Assembly (NCBI GenBank): GCA_017304945.1
Contig: JAFKLG010000094.1
Coordinates: forward strand, 1 to 45,248
Source: Rhodospirillales bacterium
GTDB taxonomy: Bacteria; Pseudomonadota; Alphaproteobacteria; Acetobacterales; Acetobacteraceae
Reading direction: 5' to 3'
DNA length: 45,248 nucleotides
In this document: piece after piece, positions 15,661 through 24,713 of the stretch
Layout of the letters: each line of letters starts with the position of its first letter
Numbering within the stretch: position 1 is the first letter of the stretch
Program-made: the position numbers and the translations under genes
The notes under the pieces: generated by a model
Databases searched by the model: none
The model's input: only the letters and a program-made list of their open reading frames with translations
What the model was told of the DNA's origin: nothing

Positions 15661-18225
15661 TCAGGCCGGGGCGCGTTCGGCTGATTCGGGTGCGGCGGCC
15701 GTGTCCTCGGGCGGGCAGGCGGGCAGGGAAATCCGGAACACCACGCCGCCCTCCGCGTTGCGGGCGACGATGCTGCCGCCGAGCTTGCGGACGATCCCGA
15801 AGCTGACCGCGAGGCCGAGGCCGGTGCCAGCATGCGACTTCGTCGTGAAGAACGGCTCGAAGATGCGCGGCAGCGCGTTGGGCGGGATGCCGCCCGCCTG
15901 GTCGGCGACCTCCAGCCATACCATCGCGTCCCCCAGGCCGGCGCGGATCCGGATCCGGTGAGAGCCGGGCTTCCCCTGCATGCGATAGGCATCGCAGGCA
16001 TTGGCCAGCAGGTTGATCAGCACCTGCTGCAGCAGGACGGCGACGCCGCGCACGCGCGGCAGGCCAGCCGGAATCTCCTGCACCACCTCGATGCCCTCGC
16101 GCTCGAACCGTCCAAGCATCACGCCCAGCGCGTCGCGGACGACGTCACCGAGATCCAGCGGCACCGGGTTCGGCACGCCCCCGCGCCCGAACACCCGCAT
16201 GCTCTCGATCGTGGCGGAAGCCCGCGCGGCGAGGCCGCCGATGCGGATGAACTTCTCGGCCGCGGCGTCCACCGCGGGGACCTCACGCGCCAGCAGGGCA
16301 CGTCCGTTCTCCGCGGACAGCCCGATCGCGGCGAGTGGCTGGTTCAGCTCGTGCGCGAGCCCCGACGCGATCTCGCCCAGGCTCAGCAGGCGCCGCGCCT
16401 GCTCCAGCGCCTCCGCCTGCCGCTTCTCCCCGTCGATGTCCAGCACATACCCCGAGATCACCAGCGTGCCGTCGCGGATCTCGGTCACCGCGCAGGTGTC
16501 GCGCACCCAGCGGAACGTGCCTTCCCGATCCTGCAGCCGGTACTCCAGCGTGGTGCGTCCATCGGCCCGCAGGGACGCGATGCCGGCTTCGTAGCGGTCG
16601 CGGTCGGCCGGGTGCAGCAAGGCGTGGAAGAACCCCGGCGTCGAGGCTTCCTCATGGTCGAACCCGAGATAGAGATTGGCGGTGTTGGCGAGGTAGAGCA
16701 GCGAGCGTGACCCGTCCGGCGCGAGCGCCATCCGGTACAGCGTGCCGGGCCCCGCGCGCGCCACCGTCTCGAGTTCCTCGCGAGCCTGCTGCAGCGCGTC
16801 CTCGGCCTCCTTGCGGTCGGTCACGTCGCGGCCGATGAAGAAGCAGCCCGACTCGCGCGACGGCCCGGCGCCCTGCCAGGTGATGTGGCTGGCCTGGATC
16901 TCCATCCAGCGATAGGCGCCCGTGTCGCGATGCAGCATCGGCAGAACCAGCCGCCGTGGGCCGCCCCCGTTGGCGAGAGAGGTCAGGACCTCGCGGATCG
17001 TCTCGCGATAGTCCGGCGCGACGCAGGGACCGGCGACCTTGCCCAGGAGATCGGCGGGCGGCATGCCGAGCAGCGTCTGCCAGGCCGGGTTGGCGTAGAC
17101 GAAGCGGTTGCCGGAATCGACGACGGCGAACAGGTCGCTCGCCTCCTCGGCGATGGCGCGGATGAAGGCTTCCTGCGCGCGGCCGGCGGCGTTGCGGAGC
17201 CGATCGGCGCGCGCGAGCCGTCCTTGGCGGTCCAGCAGCAGCGCCAATCCGCCGAGTGCGACGAGCGCGAGGTCGAGCAGCAGGCTCCAGCGCCACATCT
17301 GCGCGGTCGCCGCGTGCACGGTCTCCAGCATGGCGCGCTCGTCCAGGGCCACCACCACGGTGGTTCCCGACCCCGGCACCGGCCGCGACACCACGACGCG
17401 CTGGACGCCATCGGGACCGAGGACCTGACGCGGCGGCGACGGTACACCTTCTTCGGCGCCGGGAGACTCGGCGGGCGCAGGCGTCGTGATGATGCCGACA
17501 TCCTGTCCGTCGCTCCGCGCGAGCACCATGCCGTCGTCCCGCAGCAAGGCGATGTAGCTACGCCCCGGCTGCTCGAGCCCGAGGCCGAGATGCGCGAACC
17601 GCGACGTGTCGACCGCAACCAGCGTGACGCCGCGCAGCCGGCCGTCATCGTCGCGGACGGCACGGCCGAAGCGGACCACCAGGCGGGGCGAGAGTTGGCC
17701 GAGCACCGGCCGGCTGATGGTCGCATCGGCCGAACCCTGCAGGATCGCCGCCACATCCTCCCGGTCGGCGATGTTCACGGGCTTGTCGGGCATCGGTCGG
17801 GTGGACCAGCTCAAGCCGCCGTCGGGATCGACCCCCGTGACCTGCGCGATCGGCGGGCCGGCGACCGACAGAGCGGCCAGCAGCTCCGCCCGCGCCTGGG
17901 CATTGTGGGCGGCATCGCCTTCGCCCCGCGCCAGGGTGACCCGTGCGGCGATATCGGTGAGTGCGTCGATACGCGCGAGCGTACCGGTCCATTGCGCCTG
18001 TACCAGCCGCGTCTGCGTGCGCGCCTGTTCGCTGATGCCCTCGAACGCCCGCCGCTCCATCCGGTCCACCAGCAGCACGGTCGCGACGCTGCCCCCGCAT
18101 ACGAACAGCGCGAGCCCGGCGAGCACCACCCAACGCACCACGCGCGGCGTCAGGGCCGCGCGGGCGGCTTGCTCCTCTCCGGGTCCGGGGCTGCTGCCCT
18201 GGCGCGGCAGGGATTGGTGGGGCAT
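15661..18225 (-). CDS. Membrane sensor histidine kinase with two PAS domains
   Basis: An 854-residue kinase. Membrane segments at about 32-52 and 310-330 flank a periplasmic Cache-like sensor. Two PAS domains follow (about 357-470, with YANPAWQTLLGM, and 490-600), then a coiled segment and HisKA with LAHELNQPLAAI (His near 625), and HATPase with INLLANACDAY, DQAGGI and GTGLGLAVS. The HELNQPLAAI box is of the DctB/FixL-type class, which often pairs with NtrC or FixJ partners, yet the divergent neighbour is OmpR-like. The ATG at 18225 has a partial AGG site; the longer start at 18249 falls inside a perfect dyad, so I prefer 18225. The signal sensed is unknown. Confidence 0.88.
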   Translation of the reverse strand: MPHQSLPRQGSSPGPGEEQAARAALTPRVVRWVVLAGLALFVCGGSVATVLLVDRMERRAFEGISEQARTQTRLVQAQWTGTLARIDALTDIAARVTLARGEGDAAHNAQARAELLAALSVAGPPIAQVTGVDPDGGLSWSTRPMPDKPVNIADREDVAAILQGSADATISRPVLGQLSPRLVVRFGRAVRDDDGRLRGVTLVAVDTSRFAHLGLGLEQPGRSYIALLRDDGMVLARSDGQDVGIITTPAPAESPGAEEGVPSPPRQVLGPDGVQRVVVSRPVPGSGTTVVVALDERAMLETVHAATAQMWRWSLLLDLALVALGGLALLLDRQGRLARADRLRNAAGRAQEAFIRAIAEEASDLFAVVDSGNRFVYANPAWQTLLGMPPADLLGKVAGPCVAPDYRETIREVLTSLANGGGPRRLVLPMLHRDTGAYRWMEIQASHITWQGAGPSRESGCFFIGRDVTDRKEAEDALQQAREELETVARAGPGTLYRMALAPDGSRSLLYLANTANLYLGFDHEEASTPGFFHALLHPADRDRYEAGIASLRADGRTTLEYRLQDREGTFRWVRDTCAVTEIRDGTLVISGYVLDIDGEKRQAEALEQARRLLSLGEIASGLAHELNQPLAAIGLSAENGRALLAREVPAVDAAAEKFIRIGGLAARASATIESMRVFGRGGVPNPVPLDLGDVVRDALGVMLGRFEREGIEVVQEIPAGLPRVRGVAVLLQQVLINLLANACDAYRMQGKPGSHRIRIRAGLGDAMVWLEVADQAGGIPPNALPRIFEPFFTTKSHAGTGLGLAVSFGIVRKLGGSIVARNAEGGVVFRISLPACPPEDTAAAPESAERAPA

Positions 18226-18236
18226 CGGCGGCCTGC

Positions 18237-18259
18237 CGCTGAGATGCATTGTCTCAGCG
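18237..18259. promoter_or_regulatory. Perfect inverted repeat between kinase and regulator genes
   Basis: CGCTGAGA at 18237-18244 and TCTCAGCG at 18252-18259 are perfect 8-base arms around TGCATTG. It lies 11 bases upstream of the preferred kinase ATG (18225) and about 97 bases upstream of the regulator ATG. It could be a two-fold operator for this divergent pair, possibly autoregulated by the response regulator, or an RNA hairpin hiding the kinase start region. Confidence 0.55.
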
Positions 18260-18355
18260 CGGCCGCTCTTGTAGACTCGGCGCGCCTGCGGGCCTGCGAA
18301 CCAGTGCGGGACGGTCGCGACCCGTGGTCGTTCCGAGTTGCCCCCCCCCGAGTGG

Positions 18356-19120
18356 ATGATTTCGTTGGCGTCCGACAGTCATACAGGCGTCTTCCCTCCT
18401 GACGTGCTGCTGGTCGAGGATGAGGATAGCTACGCTGACGAACTGGGCGAATACCTGCAAAACCACGGCATGACCAGCACGCGCATGAGCAGGCTCGATC
18501 ATCTTTGCGAAGAGGTCCAGCAGATTGCGCCCCGGGTCGTGCTGCTCGACCAGTTCGTGCACGGCACCGATGCGCTGGTGCTGCTGCCGCAGCTTCGGGC
18601 GGCTTTCGCCGGCGGCATCGTCCTGCTGACCGGCAATCGCGACCAGACCGATCGCGTGGTCGGGCTCGAACTCGGGGCCGACGACTTCATCGTCAAGACC
18701 CAGCCGCCGCGGGAGATCCTGGCGCGCCTGCGCGCGGTGATCCGGCGCAGCACGCCGACCCTCGCGGCCGAGGGCGCCGCGACCGGCGCGTCCGGCGAGG
18801 ACGGCGCGCGCTGGCGGATCGACCTGGAACGCCGCGCGCTGTACACGCCCGCCGGCGAGCAGGTGCATCTCACCTCCACCGAGTTCGAGCTGCTGGGCTA
18901 TCTGAGCCCGCGCATCGGCCGGCCGGTCTCCCGCGCCGATCTCTACACCGCCATCCTGCGGCGCCCTCCAACCGGCCCCGACGACCGCGCCATCGACAAT
19001 CTCGTCTCCCGCCTGCGCGCGGCGCTGGCGCCGTTCATGGGGCGGCACAACCCGATCCGCTCCATGCGCGGCGTCGGCTACGTCTTCGTCGGATTGGACG
19101 TCGCACCCGATCCCGCCTGA
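18356..19120 (+). CDS. OmpR-family response regulator
   Basis: A 254-residue two-domain regulator. The receiver opens with DVLLVEDED (acidic pocket), has the phosphoacceptor aspartate in VVLLDQFVHG and the conserved lysine in FIVKTQPP, where the usual Lys-Pro is Lys-Thr. The C-terminal winged helix (from about residue 150) ends with NLVSRLRAAL and IRSMRGVGYVFV, typical of OmpR/PhoB DNA binding. The ATG at 18356 is chosen; a TTG start at 18338 would read through a run of nine Cs at 18341-18349. It is divergent from the kinase, its likely partner, and ends 229 bases before the flagellar block, which it may or may not control. Confidence 0.9.
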   Translation: MISLASDSHTGVFPPDVLLVEDEDSYADELGEYLQNHGMTSTRMSRLDHLCEEVQQIAPRVVLLDQFVHGTDALVLLPQLRAAFAGGIVLLTGNRDQTDRVVGLELGADDFIVKTQPPREILARLRAVIRRSTPTLAAEGAATGASGEDGARWRIDLERRALYTPAGEQVHLTSTEFELLGYLSPRIGRPVSRADLYTAILRRPPTGPDDRAIDNLVSRLRAALAPFMGRHNPIRSMRGVGYVFVGLDVAPDPA

Positions 19121-19244
19121 CCGCATCGCCCCCCGCGCGGGCCGGCGGATGCCGATCAGATCCCACCCGGTCCGGCGCACCCGGCACATCCGACCCGGCA
19201 AACCTGGCCCCAGCGGCAGGTCCGTCCCTTCGCCATCGCGCCCG

Positions 19245-19259
19245 TTAACGAGGCGGTAA
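19245..19259 (+). promoter_or_regulatory. CtrA-like box upstream of fliF
   Basis: TTAA-N7-GTAA (TTAACGAGGCGGTAA) differs by one base from the CtrA consensus TTAA-N7-TTAA. It is 91 bases before the fliF ATG. In Caulobacter the fliF operon is CtrA-controlled from such a site, so both motif and position fit. The rest of the 19121-19349 gap shows no other box. Confidence 0.45.
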
Positions 19260-19349
19260 GCGGCGCGCGTCACTGTCTTCGCACGGCAGGAGGCCGGGTA
19301 GCGAGGACCGCGGCATGCAGCCCAGTTCGCCACATGCAGGAGGGACCGG

Positions 19350-21068
19350 ATGAAGTCCCTGCTCGACGGCTTCAGGGCCTTGGGCGTCGCACGCCTGAGC
19401 GCCTTGGGGGCGGTGGCCCTCGGCATGCTGACGCTGCTCGCCCTGCTCACGCTCCGCTCCGGCAGCTCCGACCAGATGGCGCTGCTCTACGGCGACCTCG
19501 ACCTGCGCGATTCGGCCCAGGTGGTCGAGCATCTGACCCGCCGGCACATTCCTTACCGGCTGAGCGGGCAGGGCAGCCAGGTGCTGGTCCCGGCCGAACT
19601 GGTGGCGGAGGCGCGGCTCTCGCTCGCGCGCGACGGGCTGCCCTCGGGCGGTTCGGTCGGCTACGAGCTGTTCGATCGGGGCGACAGCCTCGCCTTCACC
19701 GACTTTCAGCAGAAAATCAACGAGACTCGCGCGCTGGAAGGTGAGATCGCGCGCACTATTCGCGCGATGCGCGGCGTGCGGGCGGCGCGGGTGCACCTCG
19801 TGCTGCCGCGGCGTGAACCATTCGCGCGCGATCGGCTGGATGCGCAGGCAAGCGTGCTGCTCACGATGGGCGGCACGCAGCGGCTCGACAAGGAAGGCAT
19901 CCAGGCGATCCTGAACCTGGTCGCCGCCGCCGTGCCGGGGCTGCGGCCGCAGAACATCGCGATCGTCGATTCGCGCGGCGACCTGCTCGCCCGCGCCGGT
20001 GAGCCGGTCGGCCAGCTCAGCGCCGCGCTCACCGGGGAGGAAATCCGGCGTGGCACCGAATTGCGGCTGGCACGCGCCGTGGAGGAGATGCTCGAGCGCA
20101 GCCTCGGACCCGGCCGCGTGCGTGCCGAAGCCGCGGTGCGCATGAATTTCGACAAGGTCAGCGAGACGCAGGAGCGCTACGACCCCGACGGGCAGGTGAC
20201 CCGCTCCAGCCAGACGGTCCAGGCGAACAGCAAGAACACCGAGGCGTCGCAGGCCGTCACCGTGCAGAACAACCTGCCGAACGCGGATGCCGGCGCGGCG
20301 AACGGCACGGGGTCGCAGGAAAACCGGCAGGAGGAGACGACCAACTACGAGATCAGCCGCACCGTACGCACGCTGCTGCGCGAGCAGCCGCAGCTCGACC
20401 GGATCAGCCTGGCGGTCATGGTGGACGGTACCGACAGCACCGGCGCGGATGGCAAGCGGAGCTGGCAGCCCCGTTCGCCCGAGGAACTCGAGCGCATCGG
20501 CAACCTGGTCAAGAGCGCGATCGGCTACGACGAGAAGCGCGGCGACCGTGTCGAGGTGGTCAGCATGCGCTTCCTGGCCGACGAGGCCGCGCCGGATGCC
20601 TCCGGCCTGTTCGGCCTGAAGCTCGAGAAGCCCGACGTGATGCACCTCGCCCAGACGACGCTGTTCGGCGTGATCGCTCTGCTCGCGCTGCTGCTGGTGC
20701 TGCGGCCGATGGTGACCCGGTTGACGACGCTCGCGCCCGGCCAGGCGGCGCTGGCCGGACCCGCGGGCACGCTGGCGCTCGCCGGACCAGGCGGCGACGG
20801 CGGGGCGGCAGGCGCGCTGGCGGGCGCGGCGGGGCTCGCCGCACTCCCGCACGGCGGTGCAGCCGGGGGCGCGCCAGGTGGCATGTCGGTCGGCATGCCG
20901 GGAGGAATCCCGAACGCGCTGCTGGAAGACGAGAGCATGGTCAATATCTCCCAGATCGAAGGCCAGATGCGCGCGTCCTCGCTGCGCAAGCTTGCCGAAC
21001 TGGTCGACAAGCATCCGGAAGAGACGCTGACGATCATGCGCGGCTGGATGGCGCAAGAGCATGGCTGA
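19350..21068 (+). CDS. fliF: Flagellar MS-ring protein FliF
   Basis: A 572-residue inner-membrane protein that forms the MS ring, the base on which the rotor and export gate assemble. The first membrane segment lies at about 17-36 and the second at about 435-452. Between them are the ring-building domains, with [36 protein letters not shown] and [16 protein letters not shown]. The cytoplasmic C-terminus ([23 protein letters not shown]) is the FliG-binding helix pair. A Gly/Ala-rich low-complexity stretch fills about 470-520. The ATG at 19350 follows AGGAGG with a 6-base spacer. It overlaps fliG by 8 bases. Confidence 0.96.
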   Translation: MKSLLDGFRALGVARLSALGAVALGMLTLLALLTLRSGSSDQMALLYGDLDLRDSAQVVEHLTRRHIPYRLSGQGSQVLVPAELVAEARLSLARDGLPSGGSVGYELFDRGDSLAFTDFQQKINETRALEGEIARTIRAMRGVRAARVHLVLPRREPFARDRLDAQASVLLTMGGTQRLDKEGIQAILNLVAAAVPGLRPQNIAIVDSRGDLLARAGEPVGQLSAALTGEEIRRGTELRLARAVEEMLERSLGPGRVRAEAAVRMNFDKVSETQERYDPDGQVTRSSQTVQANSKNTEASQAVTVQNNLPNADAGAANGTGSQENRQEETTNYEISRTVRTLLREQPQLDRISLAVMVDGTDSTGADGKRSWQPRSPEELERIGNLVKSAIGYDEKRGDRVEVVSMRFLADEAAPDASGLFGLKLEKPDVMHLAQTTLFGVIALLALLLVLRPMVTRLTTLAPGQAALAGPAGTLALAGPGGDGGAAGALAGAAGLAALPHGGAAGGAPGGMSVGMPGGIPNALLEDESMVNISQIEGQMRASSLRKLAELVDKHPEETLTIMRGWMAQEHG

Positions 21069-22083
21069 GCTCGCCAGTTCGGAGGACTACCGCAGCCTGA
21101 AGGGCTCGCAGAAGGCGGCGATCCTGATGCTGACGCTGGGCGAGGAGCATTGCTCCCGCCTGTTCGCCATGATGCATGAGGACGAGATCAAGGACATCTC
21201 CGCCGCCATGGCGCAGTTGGGCGCCGTCCGCGCGGAAGTCGTCGAGCGGCTCTGCAGCGAGTTCGTCGACAACCTGGGCGCCACCGGCAACCTGGTCGGC
21301 AGCTACGAGAGCACCGAGAACCTGCTGATGAAGGCGCTGCCACGCGATCGCGTGGCGCAGATCATGGAGGAGATCCGCGGGCCGGCGGGCCGCACCATGT
21401 GGGACAAGCTGGGCAACGTCCACGAGGAGGTGCTCGCCAACTACCTGAAGAACGAATACCCGCAGACCGTCGCGGTGGTCCTGTCCAAGGTGCGCTCCGA
21501 CCATGCCGCGCGCGTGCTGTCGCTGCTGCCCGACACCTTCGCCATGGAGGTGGTGATGCGCATGCTGCGGATGGAGACGGTGCAGAAGGAAGTGCTCGAC
21601 GGCGTCGAGCGGACATTGCGGTCGGAGTTCATGTCCAACCTCGCGCGCAGCACCCGCCGCGACGCGCACGAGATGATGGCGGAGATCTTCAACAACCTCG
21701 ACCGCCAGGCGGAGACGCGGTTCCTCAACGGTCTGGAGGAGCGTTCGCGCGAGGCGGCCGAACGCATCAAGTCGCTGATGTTCACCTTCGACGACCTGCA
21801 GCGCCTCACCGGCCCGTCGGTGCAGGTGCTGCTGCGCAACGTCGAGAAGGACAAGCTGCCGATCGCGCTCAAGGGCGCGTCGGAGAAGATTCGGGACCTG
21901 TTCCTCAAGAACCTGTCCGAACGCGCGTCGAAGATGCTGAAGGACGACATGGAGGCGCTGGGCCCGGTGCGGGTCCGCGACGTCGACGAGGCACAGGCGA
22001 GCATCGTCGCGATGGCCAAGGATCTCGCCGCCCAGGGACAGATCGAGATCAGCAGCGGCAAGGACGAGGAGCTCGTCTACTGA
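21061..22083 (+). CDS. fliG: Flagellar motor switch protein FliG
   Basis: A 340-residue rotor protein that converts stator ion flow into rotation and relays the CheY-P signal. [19 protein letters not shown] (residues 13-31) is the FliF-binding N-domain; the middle domain carries [13 protein letters not shown], the EHPQ-like motif; the C-terminal torque helix region runs [28 protein letters not shown], with conserved charged residues that meet MotA. Length matches the family. It overlaps the end of fliF by 8 bases and is followed by fliH after 21 bases. Confidence 0.96.
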   Translation: MAELASSEDYRSLKGSQKAAILMLTLGEEHCSRLFAMMHEDEIKDISAAMAQLGAVRAEVVERLCSEFVDNLGATGNLVGSYESTENLLMKALPRDRVAQIMEEIRGPAGRTMWDKLGNVHEEVLANYLKNEYPQTVAVVLSKVRSDHAARVLSLLPDTFAMEVVMRMLRMETVQKEVLDGVERTLRSEFMSNLARSTRRDAHEMMAEIFNNLDRQAETRFLNGLEERSREAAERIKSLMFTFDDLQRLTGPSVQVLLRNVEKDKLPIALKGASEKIRDLFLKNLSERASKMLKDDMEALGPVRVRDVDEAQASIVAMAKDLAAQGQIEISSGKDEELVY

Positions 22084-22104
22084 TGCGCCAGGACGCCGCC
22101 TGAC

Positions 22105-22983
22105 ATGACCGCACAGACCGCTCGGCCCATCCGGCGTGGCGACCTGTTCGCGGAGGATTTCGATCTTCCGCCTCCGCGCGCGGCGACGCCGCCGCCCTCC
22201 CCCGAACCGGCGGTCGAGCCGACCTTCAGCGCCGAGGACCTGGCCTCCGCGCGCGCGGAGGCGTTCGCCGCCGGGGAGGCTGCCGGCTGCGATGCCGCCG
22301 CGACCGAGACCGCCGCTCACGCCGCGACCGCCCTCGCCGACATCGCCCGCCAGCTCGACGATGCGGCCGAGGTCGCCCGCGCCCAGGCCGACACCGCGGC
22401 GGAAGCCGTCACGCAGATGATCCTGGCCGGGATGGCCGCCGCTTTCCCGCGCCTCGGCGCGCGGTTCGGGACGCACGAGGTTGCCGCCCTGGTGCAGCGC
22501 ATCCTGCCAAGCCTGCGCACCGAACCCCGCGTCGCCGTGCATCTCGCGCCGGTCGCCGTCGAGGCCGTGCGGGCGGTGCTCGCGCGGCTCGACCCCGATG
22601 CGCGGGAGCGGATCCGCGTCGTGCCCGACGAAACCCTCGGCGCCGGCGACGTGCGCATCGCCTGGGAGGACGGCGAGGCGGTGCGCGATGGCGCGCGGCT
22701 ATGGGCCGACATCGAGGCGATCCTGGCGCCCGCCGGGCTGCTGCGGGCGGCGGAGCCCGGCTCCCGCGCCGGCGCGGAGTCGGAGGCCATGCGCGGGGAG
22801 GGTCGCACCCACGCCGCGGTCGTCGACACGGACCTCGCCGTCGCCACACCGAGCAGCCTGCCGGGCAGCTCGTCGCGTAGCCCATCCGGCACGCCGCCCG
22901 AGGACGTCGCCGCGGCATTGCCCCGTCCACCCCGCCGGTCATTCGACACCCAGCGTGTGAAGGAGCCCGCCCTTGGTCACTGA
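22105..22983 (+). CDS. fliH: FliH-like flagellar export ATPase regulator (FlbE type)
   Basis: A 292-residue protein at the fliH position. The N-terminus (RRGDLFAEDFDLPPP) resembles alphaproteobacterial FliH/FlbE. An Ala/Glu/Asp-rich coiled coil spans about 45-130, then a VHLAPVAVEAVRAVLARL and VVPDETLGAGDVRIAWEDG segment typical of the domain that binds the FliI ATPase or the stator-like stalk. A long Ser/Pro-rich tail from about residue 218 is unusual and probably disordered. The gene overlaps fliN by 11 bases. The assignment rests on position and the C-domain pattern, as the family is weakly conserved. Confidence 0.82.
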   Translation: MTAQTARPIRRGDLFAEDFDLPPPRAATPPPSPEPAVEPTFSAEDLASARAEAFAAGEAAGCDAAATETAAHAATALADIARQLDDAAEVARAQADTAAEAVTQMILAGMAAAFPRLGARFGTHEVAALVQRILPSLRTEPRVAVHLAPVAVEAVRAVLARLDPDARERIRVVPDETLGAGDVRIAWEDGEAVRDGARLWADIEAILAPAGLLRAAEPGSRAGAESEAMRGEGRTHAAVVDTDLAVATPSSLPGSSSRSPSGTPPEDVAAALPRPPRRSFDTQRVKEPALGH

Positions 22984-23293
22984 ATCCGACATGGACCTCG
23001 CCGAACTGACCGAACCCGGCGAGGCCAGCAACCCGCGGAGCGCCCGTGAACTCGAGGCGGTCTACGACATCCCGGTCACGGTCAGCGCGGTGCTGGGCAA
23101 GTCCACCATGCAGGTGAGCCAGCTCCTGAAACTCGGCCGCGGGGCGGTCGTGGAGCTGGACCGCAAGCTGGGCGAGGCGATCGACATCTACGTCAACAAC
23201 CGCCTGGTCGCCCGCGGCGAGGTGGTGATGGTGGACGACAACCGCCTCGGCGTGACCATGACCGAAATCGTCAAGGCAGACCGCGCGCCGTGA
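22973..23293 (+). CDS. fliN: Flagellar motor switch protein FliN
   Basis: A 106-residue C-ring subunit. The SpoA domain covers about residues 28-103: VYDIPVTVSAVLGKSTMQVSQLLKLGRGAVVELDR, then IDIYVNNRLVARGEVVMVDDNRLGVTMTEIV, close to the family consensus. It forms the lower C-ring and binds FliH for export. The start is a TTG at 22973 with AAGGAG 7 bases upstream; the in-frame ATG at 22991 lies too far from that site. It overlaps fliH by 11 bases, so translation is probably coupled. Confidence 0.95.
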   Translation: MVTESDMDLAELTEPGEASNPRSARELEAVYDIPVTVSAVLGKSTMQVSQLLKLGRGAVVELDRKLGEAIDIYVNNRLVARGEVVMVDDNRLGVTMTEIVKADRAP

Positions 23294-23336
23294 ACAGCGA
23301 CCCAGGTCCCCCCACCTCCCGGCGAGGAAGCCGCGC

Positions 23337-24707
23337 ATGCGCGTCCTGATCATCGGCTCCCTGGCCGGCGAACTGGGCCAGGCCGCGCAGATCGCCATGC
23401 AGCGCGGGGCGCGGCTCGACCAGGCGGACGACGCGGACCAGGCGCTGATCCGCCTGCGTGCCGACGCGCGCGTGGACCTGGTGCTGTGCGACGTGGCGCA
23501 GGACGTGGGCGCCGTGGTCGCGGCGCTCGCCGCCGAACGCATGGCCGTGCCGGTCGTCGCCGCCGGCACCGGGGACGATCCGGAGGCGGTGCTGCGCGCC
23601 ATCCGCGCCGGCGCGCGCGAGTTCCTGCCGCTGCCGCCCGATCCCGACCTGATCGCCGCGATCCTCGAAGCGGCCTCGGGCGAATCGCATGCGCTGGTGG
23701 TGCGCGACCCGGTGATGGCGACGCTGGTGCGGCGCGCCGAACAGGTGGCGCGCTCCGAGGCTTCGGTGCTGATCTGCGGCGAATCGGGCACCGGGAAGGA
23801 GGTGCTGGCACGCCACATCCATCGCCGCTCCCGCCGCGCCGGCGGCCCGTTCGTCGCGCTGAACTGCGCGGCGATTCCCGAGAACCTGCTCGAGAGCGAG
23901 CTGTTCGGTCACGAGAAGGGCGCCTTCTCCGGCGCGCTCGCGCGACGGGTCGGCAAGTTCGAGGCGGCCGATCACGGCACGCTGCTGCTCGACGAGATCA
24001 GCGAAATGGACGTGCGGCTGCAGGCCAAGCTGCTGCGCGCCCTGCAGGAGCGCGAGATCGACCGGCTGGGTGGCGCCGCGCCGGTGAAGGTGGACGTGCG
24101 CATCCTCGCCACCAGCAACCGCGACCTGCTGGCCGCGGTGGCGCGCGGCACGTTCCGCGAAGACCTCTACTACCGGCTGAACGTCGTCGCGCTGCGCGTT
24201 CCCAGCCTGCGCGAGCGGCCCGGCGACGTCGCCGCGCTCGCCGACCATTTCGCGCGCAAATATGCCGAGGTGAACGGCCTGCCCTACCGCCCGCTCGCGC
24301 CGACCGCGCTGCTGCGGCTGACCGGCCATGCATGGCGCGGCAACGTGCGCGAGCTCGAGAATACGCTGCACCGCGCCGTCCTGCTGGCGGAGGGCGACAC
24401 GATCGGCCCGGCCGCGATCGAGCTGGGACCGAACGGCGTGGACGGTGGCGGCCAGGCGGCCGGTTCGCCCGCCGCGGAGCGCGGGGCCGCCGCGACCGGC
24501 ACACGCGGCATCGCTTCCCTGGTCGGACGCCGCATGGAGGAGGTGGAGCGCGACCTGATCCTGGAGACGCTGGGCCACACGCTGGGCAACCGGACCCATG
24601 CCGCCACCATCCTGGGCATCTCCATCCGCGCGCTGCGCAACAAGCTGCGCGACTACGCCGCCCAGGGCGTGCCGGTGCCGCCGCCCACCGCCGGGCTGCC
24701 GGCCTGA
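23337..24707 (+). CDS. flbD: Sigma-54 activator FlbD
   Basis: A 456-residue sigma-54-dependent activator controlling late flagellar genes. The receiver-like N-domain (1-120) lacks the acidic pair at its start (VLIIGSLAG) and has leucine where the lysine should be (FLPLPPDPD), so it is probably not phosphorylated in the standard way, as reported for FlbD, which uses FliX. The AAA+ domain has Walker A GESGTGKE near 148, the sigma-54 loop as GAFSGA near 195 and Walker B LLLDEISE. A Fis-type HTH closes it (NRTHAATILGISIRALRNKLRDY). The ATG at 23337 follows GAGGAAG with a 6-base spacer. It sits between fliN and flhA, as in Caulobacter. Confidence 0.93.
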   Translation: MRVLIIGSLAGELGQAAQIAMQRGARLDQADDADQALIRLRADARVDLVLCDVAQDVGAVVAALAAERMAVPVVAAGTGDDPEAVLRAIRAGAREFLPLPPDPDLIAAILEAASGESHALVVRDPVMATLVRRAEQVARSEASVLICGESGTGKEVLARHIHRRSRRAGGPFVALNCAAIPENLLESELFGHEKGAFSGALARRVGKFEAADHGTLLLDEISEMDVRLQAKLLRALQEREIDRLGGAAPVKVDVRILATSNRDLLAAVARGTFREDLYYRLNVVALRVPSLRERPGDVAALADHFARKYAEVNGLPYRPLAPTALLRLTGHAWRGNVRELENTLHRAVLLAEGDTIGPAAIELGPNGVDGGGQAAGSPAAERGAAATGTRGIASLVGRRMEEVERDLILETLGHTLGNRTHAATILGISIRALRNKLRDYAAQGVPVPPPTAGLPA

Positions 24708-24713
24708 CCCGAG

